Source of the DNA: Blepharisma stoltei
Taxonomy: Eukaryota > Ciliophora > Heterotrichea > Heterotrichida > Blepharismidae
Length of the DNA stretch: 64,000 nucleotides
Assembly: GCA_914767885.1 (NCBI GenBank)
Contig: CAJZBQ010000030.1
Span: forward strand, 620,001-684,000
Direction: 5' to 3'
Shown here: positions 43,770 through 55,562 of the stretch, piece after piece
Position numbering within the stretch: position 1 is the stretch's first letter
How the letters are laid out: every line of letters starts with the position of its first letter
The notes under the pieces: generated by a model
Told to the model about the DNA's origin: nothing
The model's database searches: none
The model's input: only the letters and a program-made list of their open reading frames with translations
Program-made: the position numbers and the translations under genes

Positions 43770-45152
43770 ATGGGTTGTGTTGATTCAAAGTCATCAATTT
43801 CTATTGAAGAAAGAGCTATAATGATCGCAGAAGAAGAATTGGGATATGGAAATAAATACAGTAGAGATGTTGATTTCGTCCACAGAAAATATTCAGTTTC
43901 TGGCTTAATCAATGCTGAGCAATGAAGAGACATTTCTAATTCTCTTCTAATTAAATCAGAAAACACTCCAAGAAATGCTAAAATTGAAGATTTTTTCAGC
44001 AGCTTTAAAAGCATAGATGGAAAGCTGCCTCTTAGATCGTTACTAATTATTGGAGTTTGCTAAACTCGACCAACTTAAATTGAAACAAAAAAATCCTGTT
44101 CCAATTTAAAAGGATTTTTAAAAATATAAATTGAGCTCGATAATTTTAATTCTTTTTTGAAAGAGATTAGTGTGAAAACGCTTTCTATCTTTAACTCTTT
44201 TTAAAAAAATATATATTGAGCAAAAAAAATTTAGGTTTTAATTTATTTTTAAAAAGAAGAATTAAATAAAAAGATTTATCGATTCAGTGTAAAACTGTTT
44301 AAATAGTATTCTACTTGTGCTAAGCGAGGGCCGAGCTTCTGATAAAGCAAGGCTTCTATTTGAGATATATGACATCAAGAATCAAAAAAGCTTGCCAAAA
44401 TCAATTATACAGGCTCTTGTTGATGAAATGTTAGATATATCGATAAATAAGCTACCAATTCTGGTATGCCCTCACCACGTTGCAAACGAGGATGAGGTTA
44501 AAAAATACTTAAAAGACCTAAGAGGTTACCAAGAAGTATCAAAGACAGCTATAATTGCTAGATTCTTAGGAACTGGAGAGGGTGAAGAACAAGAAATCAG
44601 CTTATCAGTGTTCGTTAAAAACTTTGAAGATGGTGTAACTGCAAGACTTTTAACAGCTCACGGACTGAGAGAGTTTGTTTATTGCCAAAAACCTGTCAGA
44701 AAATCAAGAGATTACCTCACCAAAAATGATAAGAAAAAAGCTACCTCCCCCTCCGTGAACGAACAAAAAAATTTTATTCACTCTGGGAGGGGTTAATTTT
44801 TATAAAATTTTAAAAAAATATAAATTATAATTTTAATTTGTAAAATTTCTGTTTAAAATGCAAGCTGTTTAAAATTAAACAGAATTAGCTAGAGATTTCA
44901 TTATACTAATTATTACTTAAAAAATTTTTGTTTGTTCATGGAGGGTGGTTTTTTTTGGTCAAAAAATAAGGGTTTTTCTAATGGTTTTGCTCGCTCACGA
45001 TGGGGAATAAGGATGATGGAAAGGATAAAAAAGAAGAAAAAACATCGTCAGATTCATCTGATTCGTCATCCTCTGAAGATAAAAAGAAAAAGAGCAAAAA
45101 TCAAAAAAATTCTGAAGAAGTCCAGCCTGAACAGCCTGCCGAAAAAGCCTAA
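43770..45152 (+). CDS. Calcineurin-B-like EF-hand protein with myristoylation signal and acidic tail
   Basis: Starts MGCVDSKSS (N-myristoylation). Helical layout resembles calcineurin B/NCS proteins: ...LRSLL before, and SEGRASDKARLLFEIYDI after, an insertion. The EF-loop DIKNQKSLPKSI lacks several Ca ligands, so binding is doubtful. The C-terminus after a MITE is Lys/Asp/Ser-rich (KKEEKTSSDSSDSSSSEDK) ending AEKA*. Interruptions: about 44062-44311 and 44744-45009. The first junction needs an additional short intron (candidate 17 nt from GTTACTAATT) to restore frame and is tentative. Confidence 0.6.
44062..44311. mobile_element. Diverged MITE, TTTAAATTGGAAC type
   Basis: Left end ACTCGACCAACTTAAATTGAAAC and internal GTTCCAATTTAAAAGG. 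The right end lacks the inverse terminus and stops at CTACTTGTGCTAA. Probably an old or end-truncated copy. Confidence 0.55.
44744..45009 (+). mobile_element. MITE-IES, CCGTGAACGAAC family
   Basis: Joining TA 44742-44743 to TA 45008-45009 gives KKKAKDDGKDKKEE. Ends CCTCCCCCTCCGTGAACGAAC and GCTCGCTCACGATGGGGAA, shorter interior (266 bp). Confidence 0.8.
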
Positions 45153-45211
45153 ATTATTTAACAATAAAATAACCCAAATTTAAGAAAATTTAACTAGAAA
45201 TAATATTAATT

Positions 45212-48200
45212 ATGGCAGAAGTATATACGCTTACGTGTGACGATGCAAAAATAAGATCAGAAAACATTGAAGGGGTATCTTATGAAGTATCATTAGCTAT
45301 TACCAAAGAATCTGGGTTTTCAGGAGTAGTGAAAATATTTTTCACATGCAAAAATCCAGCAGTCAGGGCATTTGTGGAATACCACGGTAAGCAAGTTGAT
45401 TCTGTCAAAATTAATGGAGAAAGCTCTGAAATTGCTTGGAAAAACAGCCAGATAGACCTTCTAAACCTCAAGCAGGGTGAAAATATCGCTGAAATAGAAT
45501 ATCAAAATAATTATTCTAATGATGGCTTAGGCCTTCACCACTATAAAGATCCAGAAGACCAGGAATGCTACGTATACTCTCAGTGCGAGCCTTTTTCAGC
45601 TAACAGAATTATTCCTTGTTTTGATCAGCCAGATCTCAAAGCCACTTTTAAGCTTTCTATAGTTGCTCCAAGATCATGGAAAGTAATTTCCAATGAAAAA
45701 TGCACCTCAAAGATTCCAATCCCCACAGTTCCTGGCGCTGTATCAGAGCCTTATTCTCTTCATATTTTCAAGCAATCCCCCAAAATGAGCACTTATTTAT
45801 TTGCTGTCTGTGCTGGTCCTTATGAGGAATTCAGAAATGATAACAATGAAGTCGACATAGAACTTGGGCTATTTTGTAGAAAAACCTTAAAGCAGTACCT
45901 AGATTTTGAAAAATATTTCAGATGGACAATCGAAGGCTTCAAATTTTACAATGAATTTTTCGGGTACAATTATCCTTTCTCTAAATATGACCAACTGTTT
46001 GTCCCTGAATTTAAATTTGGAGCTATGGAAAATATTGGCTGTGTGACCTTCAGAGACCAATTTTTATTTAAAGATCCACCTTCTAGCTTAATGATATCAA
46101 GAGTATGTGAAGTTATTTTGCATGAAATGGCTCACATGTGGTTTGGAGATTTGGTGACTATGAAATGGTGGGATGATTTGTGGCTAAATGAAAGTTTCGC
46201 GACTTTTATGTCTTTTGTAGCAAAAGAAGATAAGCTGATTGATGAGCATCCGACTGTGTGGATTGAATTTTTAGGGAAAAAAGGCTGGGGATATGCGACT
46301 GACCAGCTTCCTACAACCCATCCTATTTCAACTCATGTAGAAAACACGAGTCAGACTGAGTCAAATTTTGATGGGATTTCGTATTCGAAAGGGGCAAGTG
46401 TGCTGAAACAGCTTTATTTCTTGGTTGGAAGAGAAGTTTTTTCTAGAAGTTTGAAAATTTATGTGCAGAAATATCAGTATTTAAATGCTGAATTTAGCGA
46501 TTTGATTGAAATTATTGCACAGCAGGCGAGGGATCATGGAAATCTAAGGGATATTAACCAGTGGGCACAAATTTGGGTAAAAACAGCTGGGCTTAATGAA
46601 TTAGAGCCAGTAATTGAAAGAGATAATGAAGGGAAAGTCACAAAATTTGTGATTAAACAGTCTGCTGCTTTGCCAGAGCATCCTACCTTAAGAGACCATA
46701 AAATAATTGTAGAGCTTTTTGATTCTTCAATGAACTCAATTCAAAAGGCGACTATAACAGTTTTGCCTCAAGACGAAACAGTTCTTGAACAATTTAATGG
46801 TCTGCCTGTATCATGCGCTATTTTAAACGTAGAAGACTGGGGTTATTGCAAAATAAGAATAGACGAACATTCATTTAACACTCTTAATCCATTTTTATTA
46901 AGTATGCCGCTATTTCGCTTTATTGTTAACTAATTCTCCCGTAAGCCAGCGAAAAAAATTTGCTTCTTCAAGAAGTGGGGGCATTTATTTTTTTCAAAAT
47001 TTTGTATATAATGTTTATATTAATTTTATTTTAAAGCATCCTGAATATAAAAATTGAAAAGTTATTTTAATATAAACATATATTAGAATGTAAGCTGTTT
47101 AAATTCATCAATATTTATTATAGCTCATGAGCCTTTATAGATCGTCATCATCAAAGAAATATTCGCTTTAATGGACATCATACCTTGCACATCTTAGACT
47201 AGACCCTCAATTTTTAGAGGAAAATTCAGATATTAGATTAGATTAGATTACGCTGGGTATTTAAGGTCCCTACTACGTCCGAGGTCGCATGCCACGGTTT
47301 CCCGTGTGGTGGCAGAGCGTTCACCAAGCCCGGGCCGAAACCCCCGGTTTCTCGGTAGAGGTATTGTCAAGGGCCGTCTTATACCGGCTTTGCTGACCAC
47401 CTCCATTTCCAACTTGGATCGTCGCCTAAGTTTACGCCAACTCCGCTTCGTCGTCCGCCAGATCTGCCCATTGAAGGGCACCTTTTCAACTGGAGAGACC
47501 CCCGTTCTGGTGTCTAACTCGCCTCCCCTCTTTTCCGGTCATCCCGAGAAAGAACTCAACAGCTTTCGCCATTCGGGGCGAGCCACTAAAGCAACCTAGG
47601 CAGGTAAGTCGCCCTGCCTCATTTCGGGCACTCACTGAGCTGAGCGCTGCTGGCAAAAAGAAGTCACGAATAACTGCCCATGGGTCTGGTCGCAAAAACA
47701 GCGGCTCTCGCGCTTAGGCCTCTCGCTTCGAGGTCCCAGACGTTGTTGGGCTAATTCCTGGCTCCAAAAACCATGCCCGGATATACATGGGTAACCACCA
47801 CTGAGAGGGTCGGTCGCCATACGCCATTTTATGTATATGAAAATTCAGATATAATCAGTTGCTTAAATTTCTGATCGGCTCCCACGAGCCAAAGATGGAT
47901 TTCACACGTGAAAATCCAGAAATTCCACGTGGAAACCCATTTTGGCTCGTGGGAGCCGATCAGAAACAACGCCAAAATATTATAAAATTACAAAAATCAC
48001 TTGTTTTAAACTAGTTCAACCAGATAAATAGAAGTCATTATTGAAATTTGCTACAGTCATATGTTTGACAAGAAAAATTGAATAGCAATCCATGTGCAAA
48101 ATAAGCTGGAATCTGAAGCTTCGCAATTATTAATGTCTAATAACTAAAACTTCAGTCAGATTGTTTCTACACTTCACCAGAAAAATAGTCAGTTCAAATC

Positions 48201-50047
48201 TTTTTCTAGTGCATATACATAAGCCAATGTTTTTTGAATTCGCTAAAGTTAGACAAAGAAAATTGAACAATAATGAATTTATTAATTTTTATAATAAAGA
48301 TATTTTTTAAGTTTACCCCGTTTACTTATCAAAATGGTTGTTAACCAGATTTGGTCCAATGTAATTTTGCCACTTTTCGAGTAAGTGGTTTAATTGTAAA
48401 ATATACCTTGACTTTATTTTACTGATCTTCATGCTACTGCCAGAAATATTTTTATAAAGAAATTAATAAGCTAGTTTAAAATAATTGAAATTTTATTAAA
48501 TCCTAAATATTTCTCAAAATACTGAGGGGTCTGGTCTAAGGTGTGCAAATATAAAGCCCATTATAACAGCTATTTTTACGATGATGAAAATCTATAGAAA
48601 TTTCATGAGTTATACTTATAATAAAATATTTTTGAGGAAAAATATTTCTCGCTCTAAAAGGATTTTTTTTCCAAAATATAGACTTCTCCAATAGTTTTCT
48701 TGATCACAGAGGGGAGTAAGATAGCATCTCATTTAAAAAATAAATGGATTTTTATCTTTTTATTATAGCAATTTGCAGCACCATATCCAATGAAAATAAT
48801 ATAAACTTCATCTCTCAAAAATTCCTCAGCCTTTAACTCGCCAATTAGTTTATCGTGCATTATGGGATATGGTAAGAGACATTAGAATGTCAGGCGTTGA
48901 GTTTATTGAATTTGCATTAGCTCAAGCTCCTCTTGAAAAAGACCCTGAAATTGCCAACTTCATCCTTGACTACGCCAGTGCAGCATCATCATTTATCCCA
49001 CTTTGTCCTGAAAAAGAGAATCTCATCCACGATTTATTTGCATTAACCCTCAGCAAGCTTAATCAATCAGCATCAGATCAAGAATCCATCACATACAAAA
49101 ATAAAGCTTTAGGCTTTATCTATCGTAAAGATGATGTCGAAAGAGCAGTCCAATGGGTTCTAAATAACAACACTGGCATTCCAAACTGGAAACTCGGGAA
49201 AAATGACAGATGGTCAATCATTAAAAAATACTCACTCCCCCCTCCGTAAGCGAACAAAAAAATTTTGTTCGCTTTAATTTTTTTTAAAAAAATTTATATA
49301 GAAAATTTCAAAATTTAAATCAATTTATAAAAATTGAGAAGCGAAATTTAATTTAATTTGTGAAATTTATATTTTAAAATGCAAGCTGTTTAAAATTAAT
49401 CAGAATTAGCTAGAGATTTATTATAATAATTATTATTTATATATCAAAAAAATTTTTAATAAAATATATTTATATTAAAAAAAATTTTTGCTCGGGTGAG
49501 TTTTTGGGCAAAAAATAGGTATTTCCAATGGTTTTGTTCACCACGGAGGGGAGAGTCAGAAATCACTTATGAAGCTGACGCAATAGTTAAAGAAGAATGC
49601 AAAAAGGATGCTTCGGATACAGGGCATATTGCCGCTCTTTATTGTGAATCCGCTTATCCAGTTTTTGAATTAAAGAGAGCAACTTGGGATAGAATTGTTA
49701 ATAATGGTGAGCAGTTGTCTAATTATGATAGAGAAGCTGTAATGTCAGGATTTAATAAGTCTAGACAAGCTGAATTGTTAGCATCGTTTACAGATCAATA
49801 CTTTGATAAAGTGATTGAAATAATAAATAGGTGTGAGCATGAATTTGGCAAATCTTTTTGCAATGGACTTTTGCCTGCCTATGAGAAAGAGGAAACATTG
49901 ATTGAAAGAATTGAACAACTTTTGCCTTTGATACCTAAAGAGAGATTGGATATAATTAGAGAATATAGAGAGCATATTTCAGTACTGCAGAAGAGAAAAT
50001 GTGGAAAAGAACTATCAATTTCGTATTTAAATAACAAAAAGGCATAA
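45212..50047 (+). CDS. M1-family aminopeptidase (puromycin-sensitive type)
   Basis: Zinc aminopeptidase: GAMENIGCVTF substrate motif, HEMAHMWFGD and downstream NESFA give HExxH-x18-E. Catalytic N-terminal two thirds at 45212-46904, then a 1.9-kb insertion. The ERAP1_C-like helical part runs 48804-49234 (PLTRQLVYRALWDMVRDIRM) and 49559-50047 after a second insertion (KKYSEITYEADAI). It ends NNKKA*. The frame-compatible join at the first gap is LLSKLHLSKIPQPLTR using TA 46903-46904 and TA 48802-48803. Cytosolic; no signal peptide. About 860 residues, normal for the family. Confidence 0.92.
47234..47838 (-). mobile_element. SINE-like repeat (family A) nested in the composite insertion
   Basis: Perfect duplication GAAAATTCAGATAT at 47220-47233 and 47839-47852. 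Tail TAGATTAGATTAGATTA on the left, head CGCCATTTTATGTATAT on the right. It is the best preserved family A copy, about 600 bp and strongly GC-rich. Confidence 0.9.
47870..47965. repeat. 96-bp palindromic element
   Basis: TTCTGATCGGCTCCCACGAG... pairs with ...CTCGTGGGAGCCGATCAGAA; centre TTCACACGTGAAA / TTCCACGTGGAAA, like the 13.3- and 57.1-kb palindromes. Confidence 0.7.
49235..49558 (+). mobile_element. MITE-IES between TCA repeats in aminopeptidase
   Basis: 324 bp between TCA 49232-49234 and TCA 49556-49558. Family ends CTCCCCCCTCCGTAAGCGAAC and CACCACGGAGGGGAGAG. No TA is available at the right border, so the junction is TNA-type. Confidence 0.85.
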
Positions 50048-50107
50048 TTAATCATAGTCATTGAAAGTTAAAATAATTATCGAAAAAAAATTATATTCTT
50101 AATAATT

Positions 50108-50241
50108 ATGGCAGAAAGTATATGCTCGATTGTGAAGATGCGAAGCTGAGAGGTGAAAACTTAACTGTAGTCTTATATGAAAAAAATTCAGTGCTAACCA
50201 AAAAATCAGGCTTTTCAGGGCACGTAAAATCAATTTTGTAT
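50108..50241 (+). pseudogene. Decayed copy of the aminopeptidase 5' end
   Basis: Starts ATGGCAGAAAGTATATGC, parallel to the start of the aminopeptidase gene (45212), and continues with recognisable but frameshifted matches (GAAGATGCGAAGCTGAGAG; TCAGGCTTTTCAGG) before a TAG. The upstream AT-rich 20 bp also match. It is a partial tandem duplicate, not functional. Confidence 0.8.
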
Positions 50242-51186
50242 TAGAAACACATCTCTTACTTTACCCAGATTTAATTTGGAACACTTTTTTGTTTGCTGAT
50301 AATTAGGGTGTAGTATATTGCATTAATATCTGATCGAATTCCACAATTCAAAATTTATTAGCATGTGGAACCAAAATTCAATATTAAAGCCAGGGAAATC
50401 CGCTTATGGAGCCCAATAAATATTAATTATAACTAATAAATTTATAAAAATTGTTTTTTATTTTCCCAGACTTATATGATTTAAATAATTTAAAATTAAA
50501 AAAATATTATTTTAAGATTTTAAATAGAAGCCTATAAAACATTTATAAGCATTAGTTGAGATACAGCTTATAAAAGTTTTTATGAAATTTTCTATCTTTC
50601 ATTGAAAAATTTATTCCTTCAGAGCATTTTGGGGATAATATATATAGAAATATATATATATTAATTACTACAGATAAATTAAATATTATAAGAGCTTATA
50701 GAGAAAAATTATCACTATAGAGAAATCATAAGCTTGGGAAAAGAACATAACTATGCCCCCTTTAAATTGCAACAAAAAATTCTTATGCTTAAAATAAAAT
50801 TATTATAAGAATTTTTTTATCATAAAAAATCTATATAAATTGATTATATTATTTTGGTGTTAATTTATTATATTAGAATTCATTCATAAATTTGAAGAAT
50901 TAAGGATTCCATATGTTTAAATAACATTCTGTTTGCACTCTCTCTCTATCAAAGTAGATTAATTTATACAGAAATTATTATTCGATTATGAGAAAAAGAG
51001 AGAAATGCTGCTCATGCAGCGATAGATAGGTTAATAATAATAATATAGACATTATTATATTCACCAATAAAACTTGTATCGAAAAATTAAAAATTTTCTC
51101 AAATTTAAAGGGAGAAGAATTAAGCTACTCTCTTTTAATTCTAAGATTTAAAATGGCATAATTAGCATAAATTATTTTTATAAGCG
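50242..51186. other. Intergenic, AT-rich
   Basis: No conserved frame. GCCCCCTTTAAATTGCAAC near 50755 and TTTCTCAAATTTAAAGGGAG near 51097 look like decayed ends of the TTTAAATTGG MITE family about 350 bp apart. Confidence 0.45.
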
Positions 51187-51987
51187 ATGCTTATATCAGT
51201 CCTTCAATCGAATGGAGTCGATATATTAGGCTATCTTACAACAGAAGAACTGCAAGAAATCAAAAAAGTTTCATTATTTTTCAATGAAGTAGTAGATTCT
51301 ATATTGATGTGAAGAGTCCTTTTTTCATCTATAAGTGGAGCACTGAAAGGTTATAACCCAAGCCCACAGGCAGCAAAAGATGTAAGAGTAAGAACCATTA
51401 AATCTCGACCTGAATCTTCAACAAAGCCTAAGCCAAAATCTATTTCTATTAGAGAAGAAAAATGCCCAAAGCAATGATTTTTCATCCCGCCTGATCTTGA
51501 AGAGAAATTAAAACTAATTACAATCAACCGCGCTTCAGTTGTCAGAAAAGACCCCAATTTTTCAGGAAGATGCTTTGAAGTATTAGAAACTTGGGCTTCT
51601 CTTCTAGTATCCACTTTAAAAGAAATAAAAGAAAAAGAAATCAGAGGAGAAGACACAGATCCTAAATCTATTATACTTTATTGGAAAGACAAAAGCAAAA
51701 TTTTATCTGAAATTATGGAAGAACTCAATGATATTTGTATTGCAAAATTGGATTCAATTTTTGTGGACACTCCAAGCCATAAGAAATTTATTAGCGCAAT
51801 TAATAAATTGAAAAAAGAGTATGAAGAAGCAAGAGTAAAAATAAATTAGGAAATGTGAAAATATGCAGCTAAGATTGAAGTAAATTTGGTGAAAGTTGTT
51901 GATGTAAAAACAGCTTATAAGTTTGGAAAAAGTTTGATTGAATCTTTGGAAAAAGCTATACAATATGGCATTGAATCGGATTTTTAG
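51187..51987 (+). CDS. Hypothetical protein with 15-nt intron
   Basis: Starts MLISVLQSNGVDILGYL. Two TGA-Trp codons (SILMWRVLF, PKQWFFIPP) continue the frame through a helical, charged protein. A 15-nt intron at 51835-51849 joins EEAREMWKYAAKIE. Ends GIESDF* at TAG 51985. About 260 residues. No family recognised; overall composition suggests a cytoplasmic helical protein, perhaps tubulin- or vesicle-associated, but this is not supported by a motif. The following coding block (52356) might belong to a related or continuing gene. Confidence 0.65.
51835..51849 (+). other. 15-nt intron
   Basis: GTAAAAATAAATTAG; removes the only in-frame stop and keeps helical coding sequence on both sides. Confidence 0.82.
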
Positions 51988-52040
51988 GGTAAAAATAAAA
52001 CTTATTATTAGAATAATTTTAATTCTTAATTTATCGCTTA

Positions 52041-52355
52041 CTCTCCTCTCCGTAGAGAACAAAAAATAATGTTCACGGAAGGCGGTTATTATTTTTTTTT
52101 AATTTTATATATAAATCTTACTGCTTTTTTCGAAATTAAAAAAATTCAATTCATAAAAATTAATTTAATTTGCAAAATATATGTTTTAAAATGCAAGCTG
52201 CTTTAAATTAAACAGAATTAGCTAGAGATTTCTCGCTTATATATCAAAATATTTTTCATAAGAAATTTTTTCTTTTCGTTTTCGTAGAGTGGATTTTTAC
52301 CCAACAAATAAGGATTTTTTCCAATGGTTTTATTCGCTCATGGAGGGGGAAGTTA
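52041..52355 (+). mobile_element. MITE, CCGTAGAGAAC variant
   Basis: 315 bp between TTA 52038-52040 and TTA 52353-52355. Ends CTCTCCTCTCCGTAGAGAAC and TTCGCTCATGGAGGGGGAAG, with the family interior CAGAATTAGCTAGAGATTTC. Confidence 0.8.
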
Positions 52356-53486
52356 GATTGACACATAGAGTATAAAGAAAGTTGTAAATATTTTAATGAA
52401 AAGAGAATTCTTGATATAATTGGATCAATATGTAAAATTTACGCAGGCTACCAATTTTTTCAAATTTTGGAAAAACAAATTGATTTTAATGAGCTTTTTA
52501 AAAGCGAAAGAGAAATCAGCCTCAAAAAAATAAAGCAAGCAAAATTATTTTCCACATGAATAATTGATAGCAAATTGCTAAATTCTTCTAGCTCCCACTT
52601 AGTCAGACCTTCAACATCCTATGCAACTGAAAAAAATCAGCCAAGACCTACAACTCCTTCACTAGGTGCAGGAGTCATTAAAAGTCAAAATTTCTTAACA
52701 TCAAATTTACTATATTTGGTTACTGTTTTAAATGATCTTCACAGCATGGTCTCATCATTTTCACAAATAAAAGAAATAGAAAATCCTTCAAAGAAAACTG
52801 TGGAGTTTATTACTTTATATGAAAAAATTCCTATTGAATTCATAATTAAAATGGGGAAGTCTGAAAGATATATCTGGTAGCTGTTTTCCAACGAGGGCTG
52901 ACCGAATTGACGGCAATTGTTGAAATTGATCCAAGGTGTTAGTTCTAGAGAGTTCCTGGCCTCCCACTGCAGGTTGCAATTGGCTCCAGACTATAAGGGA
53001 GATTAGGCAGACGGTGAGGAACGCCTTGGTAAGGTTCCCGAAATTTTAGTTATCCCCTGGCGCAGGGAGAGAAGCCATTGTAGTACAACATCTGGAGAGG
53101 ACCTTGATGATGGGTTTTCCTCTTATGAGGTTTTGCCCCACATGCGATTGGCCGGGGAGATTTCGATCTCGTCCTTGGGGTAGCAAGTCAAGGTCACCTG
53201 CTCGACACCTGCCAAGACCAGTAATTTTAGTGCAAGCTGAAGGACTTGACAACTGCAAACCTGTCCTCAGGATGCCAATTTAATTATCTAAATCACTTAA
53301 TTCACTATTGAATTTTCAATATGATCTTCAGAAAATAGCATTTTATGGGCTAGGCTTGTTCATGCATTTAAAGATGGATTAAATAAATTGCAAAAAACTC
53401 CTTTGGTAAAAAATCATGAAAGTTCAGGAGAATCAGAAGAAGATCTGGATGAAAGCATTGTAGCACCATCATGGAATGTTCGATAG
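52356..53486 (+). CDS. Hypothetical protein, interrupted
   Basis: Open frame with TGA-Trp: DWHIEYKESCKYFNEKRILD ... LFSTWIIDSK, then a Ser/Thr/Pro-rich linker and helical LYLVTVLNDLHSMVSSF. Lost at TAG 52878 where a GC-rich insertion begins. It resumes near 53315 as FSIWSSENSILWARLVHAFK and ends ...SWNVR* at 53486. No start codon is evident after the MITE, so the 5' end may lie before it. Unrecognised family. Confidence 0.45.
52878..53290. mobile_element. GC-rich repeat interrupting hypothetical gene
   Basis: GC-rich block with SINE-like composition (AAGGTTCCCGAAATTTTAG, CCTTGGTAAGG). No target duplication was identified. Family assignment is uncertain. Confidence 0.5.
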
Positions 53487-53534
53487 TTAATAATAATTAT
53501 TATATTAAAGCTACAGCAATTTAATTGTTGTGTA

Positions 53535-53837
53535 TTACAAATGTCTCCTTGAAATCTTTCCATTACTAACATTTAATATATCATTCAAATCAAAAACTTT
53601 TCCTTTTACTATTCTTTCTGACATTGCTGAATCAGAAGATAATTTTCTTTTAATTAACATAAGATTTAAATTATGCTGCGATATTGCTTTTTGTGATTTA
53701 GGTGCCATTTTTCGATAAAAGGATAAGGTTTGAGAAGTTTTTTTCGGCTCTTCTTTATAGGCATTTCTCTCTGATTTTCCGATATCACTTGGCAATTCCA
53801 TTAAAGATAAAGGGCATTTGGATTTTCTTATCTTCAA
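53535..53837 (-). CDS. Small basic hypothetical protein
   Basis: 100 residues, Lys/Arg/Ser-rich (MKIRKSKCPLSLMELPSDIG). No interruption, no recognised domain. It lies convergent to the preceding gene. Could be real or chance; codon usage looks coding-like. Confidence 0.4.
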   Translation of the reverse strand: MKIRKSKCPLSLMELPSDIGKSERNAYKEEPKKTSQTLSFYRKMAPKSQKAISQHNLNLMLIKRKLSSDSAMSERIVKGKVFDLNDILNVSNGKISRRHL

Positions 53838-53953
53838 TTAATGACTGTTACAAATATTTTAGCATGACAATAAAAAAATTAATATCTTTGCATACTTAAA
53901 TAATGTATTTCATATGATTTTCTCTATTTTGCAAGCTAATTATGTTCAATTTT

Positions 53954-54820
53954 TTAATTAATAATGATGAAAGTTGTATTAAATTTTAGGTTAAGAGTTA
54001 GAAAAGTTTTTCTTGTCAGAATCTTAGAGATTTCTTCATGTGTTTTCATTTCTATTTTTACTTCACTAACACCTGTAGAAGAAATCATAAAATCCTCTTC
54101 ATTTTTAGTGTCTAGTCTCTCTCATTTTGTGTCTTTAGTTTTTATAATTATAGTCTTCCTTTTTCTTTCTGTGTCTAACTTTATCGGCTCTTTAAATGCT
54201 GATTTATTCAGGTCACATATCTTACTACGCCTTGGTTAGTGAGAAAGATCTTTTGCTCTTTAATTAATTTTTTTAAAATTTTATATAAGAATCTATTTTT
54301 CTAGATTTAAGAAATCCACATGCTAGTAAAATATATTTAAAATGTTTTAGAGAGCATACTGCCAATCTTTAATATAATCAGCAAGAGATCTCATATTATA
54401 AACAATTTTCTTGGCTAGCAAAGGGGTTAAATTTTTAAATTAATTTTTTTTCAATAATTTTGCTTATTTCTCAAAAGGGTTAGGTATTGCATAGCAAGCA
54501 AAAGAATTCGCCATATCACCATCTTCGTAATCCTTTCAAGGACTCGTAGAAGTGCAGACTTCAAACTGATGATTCTTAATAGAAATGCAAGATTCATTTA
54601 AAATAGGGATTCCAAAATCAAGTTTTTGTTTACTTCTACCTTGGTTAGCTTCCATAGAAGTGCATGTTTTAACTCTTTTTGTGGATTTTGCAGAATATCT
54701 AGGAGATAAACTTGCCTTGTGACATTCAACTTTTGGGCATGGCTTTTCAACTTCATGAGTTTTTCGCATGAGTCTTGACATTAAACGGCTTCTATATTCT
54801 TTTACTTGAAATCTAGACAT
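53954..54820 (-). CDS. Hypothetical basic protein with MITE-like interruption
   Basis: Begins MSRFQVKEYRSRLMSRLM, reads through TGA-Trp (STSPWKDYEDGD) to YAIPN at 54480. An insertion (54239-54482) carries diverged ends. Beyond it is open sequence ending ...KFNTTFIIIN* at 53954 (includes TKWERLDT with TGA), which needs a small frame change to connect. Two coding blocks are convincing individually; their union is tentative. No known domain. Confidence 0.4.
54239..54482. mobile_element. Diverged MITE-IES candidate
   Basis: Between TTA 54236-54238 and TTA 54480-54482. Right end reads (inverse) CCCTTTTGAGAAATAAGC AAAATT followed by CCCCTTTGCTAGCCAAG, resembling a decayed double terminus of the CCGTGAGCGAAC family. 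Confidence 0.5.
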
Positions 54821-55562
54821 CAGCTTTAAGCAAATTAATTATCATTTAAAAGATAAGTTAAATAAAAAATTAATGTCAACAAGGCTTAACTGGGAAATAT
54901 AAATTTTTTTAATATTATTGAGTTGAAGACAAAAATTTTGAGATGAAAAAAATTGTGCTAATTCAAAATTCATGCATGCTGGATACTGCTAAATCTTTCA
55001 TCTTGACCGAGCAAGATTTTTTGCTAGACTGTAGAGATTGAATTTTTTCAAAAAACTCCGTTGCAAAAATTTCTATTTGTTGGTAAAAACCTATCCCTGA
55101 GATGAACAAACATTTTTAAGAAAATAATATTTCAATATATAAGTGTTAATTATTATAATAAAAATCTCTAGATAATTCTTGTTTAATTTTAAACAGCTTG
55201 CATTTTAAAACATAAAATTTTGCAAATTAAAATAATTTTTATTTCTCAATTGGGATTTTTTTCAAATTTTAAAAAAAAATTTACTATAAATTGTAAATAT
55301 TTTTTAAAAAAATTAGCCACGAACAAAATTTTATTGGCTCACTAATATTGAAAAGAATGTATGAGTTATATTTCAGTATTTTGTCTTAAATTTTAAACTT
55401 TTTAAAATCTTCCAATCTTTACATTAAATTTATTCAAATCTCTTTCTATTAATTGAATTTCAAAAAGTTATCATCTTTGCTGTTTCATGATTTTCTCTAA
55501 CTTTATCTTTAAGAATATCCTAAATTTAGTTTAGTCATAAATCTACTTTTTCTTAGCTCTTA
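54821..55562. other. Intergenic with MITE remnant and possible coding fragment
   Basis: 55085-55345 is a degraded MITE (CCCTGAGATGAACAAAC, AACAGCTTGCATTTTAAAAC, inner ACGAACAAAATTTTATTGG). 55345-55562 includes a short minus-strand frame (VRENHETAKMITFWNSINRK) that may belong to a gene also disrupted by the 55563 MITE; not resolved. Confidence 0.4.

Larger units (their letters stand above)
46905..48803. mobile_element. 1.9-kb composite insertion in aminopeptidase gene
   Basis: Contains, in order: AT-rich DNA, a SINE-like unit with its own 14-bp duplication (47220-47852), a 96-bp palindrome, AT-rich DNA and a CACAGAGGGGAGTAAG MITE-like end near 48705. It appears to be an IES that has accumulated further elements. 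Confidence 0.65.

Noticed and set aside
47306-47820. Several GC-rich open frames on both strands
   Set aside because: They lie wholly inside the SINE-like unit, overlap each other and are not conserved between copies.
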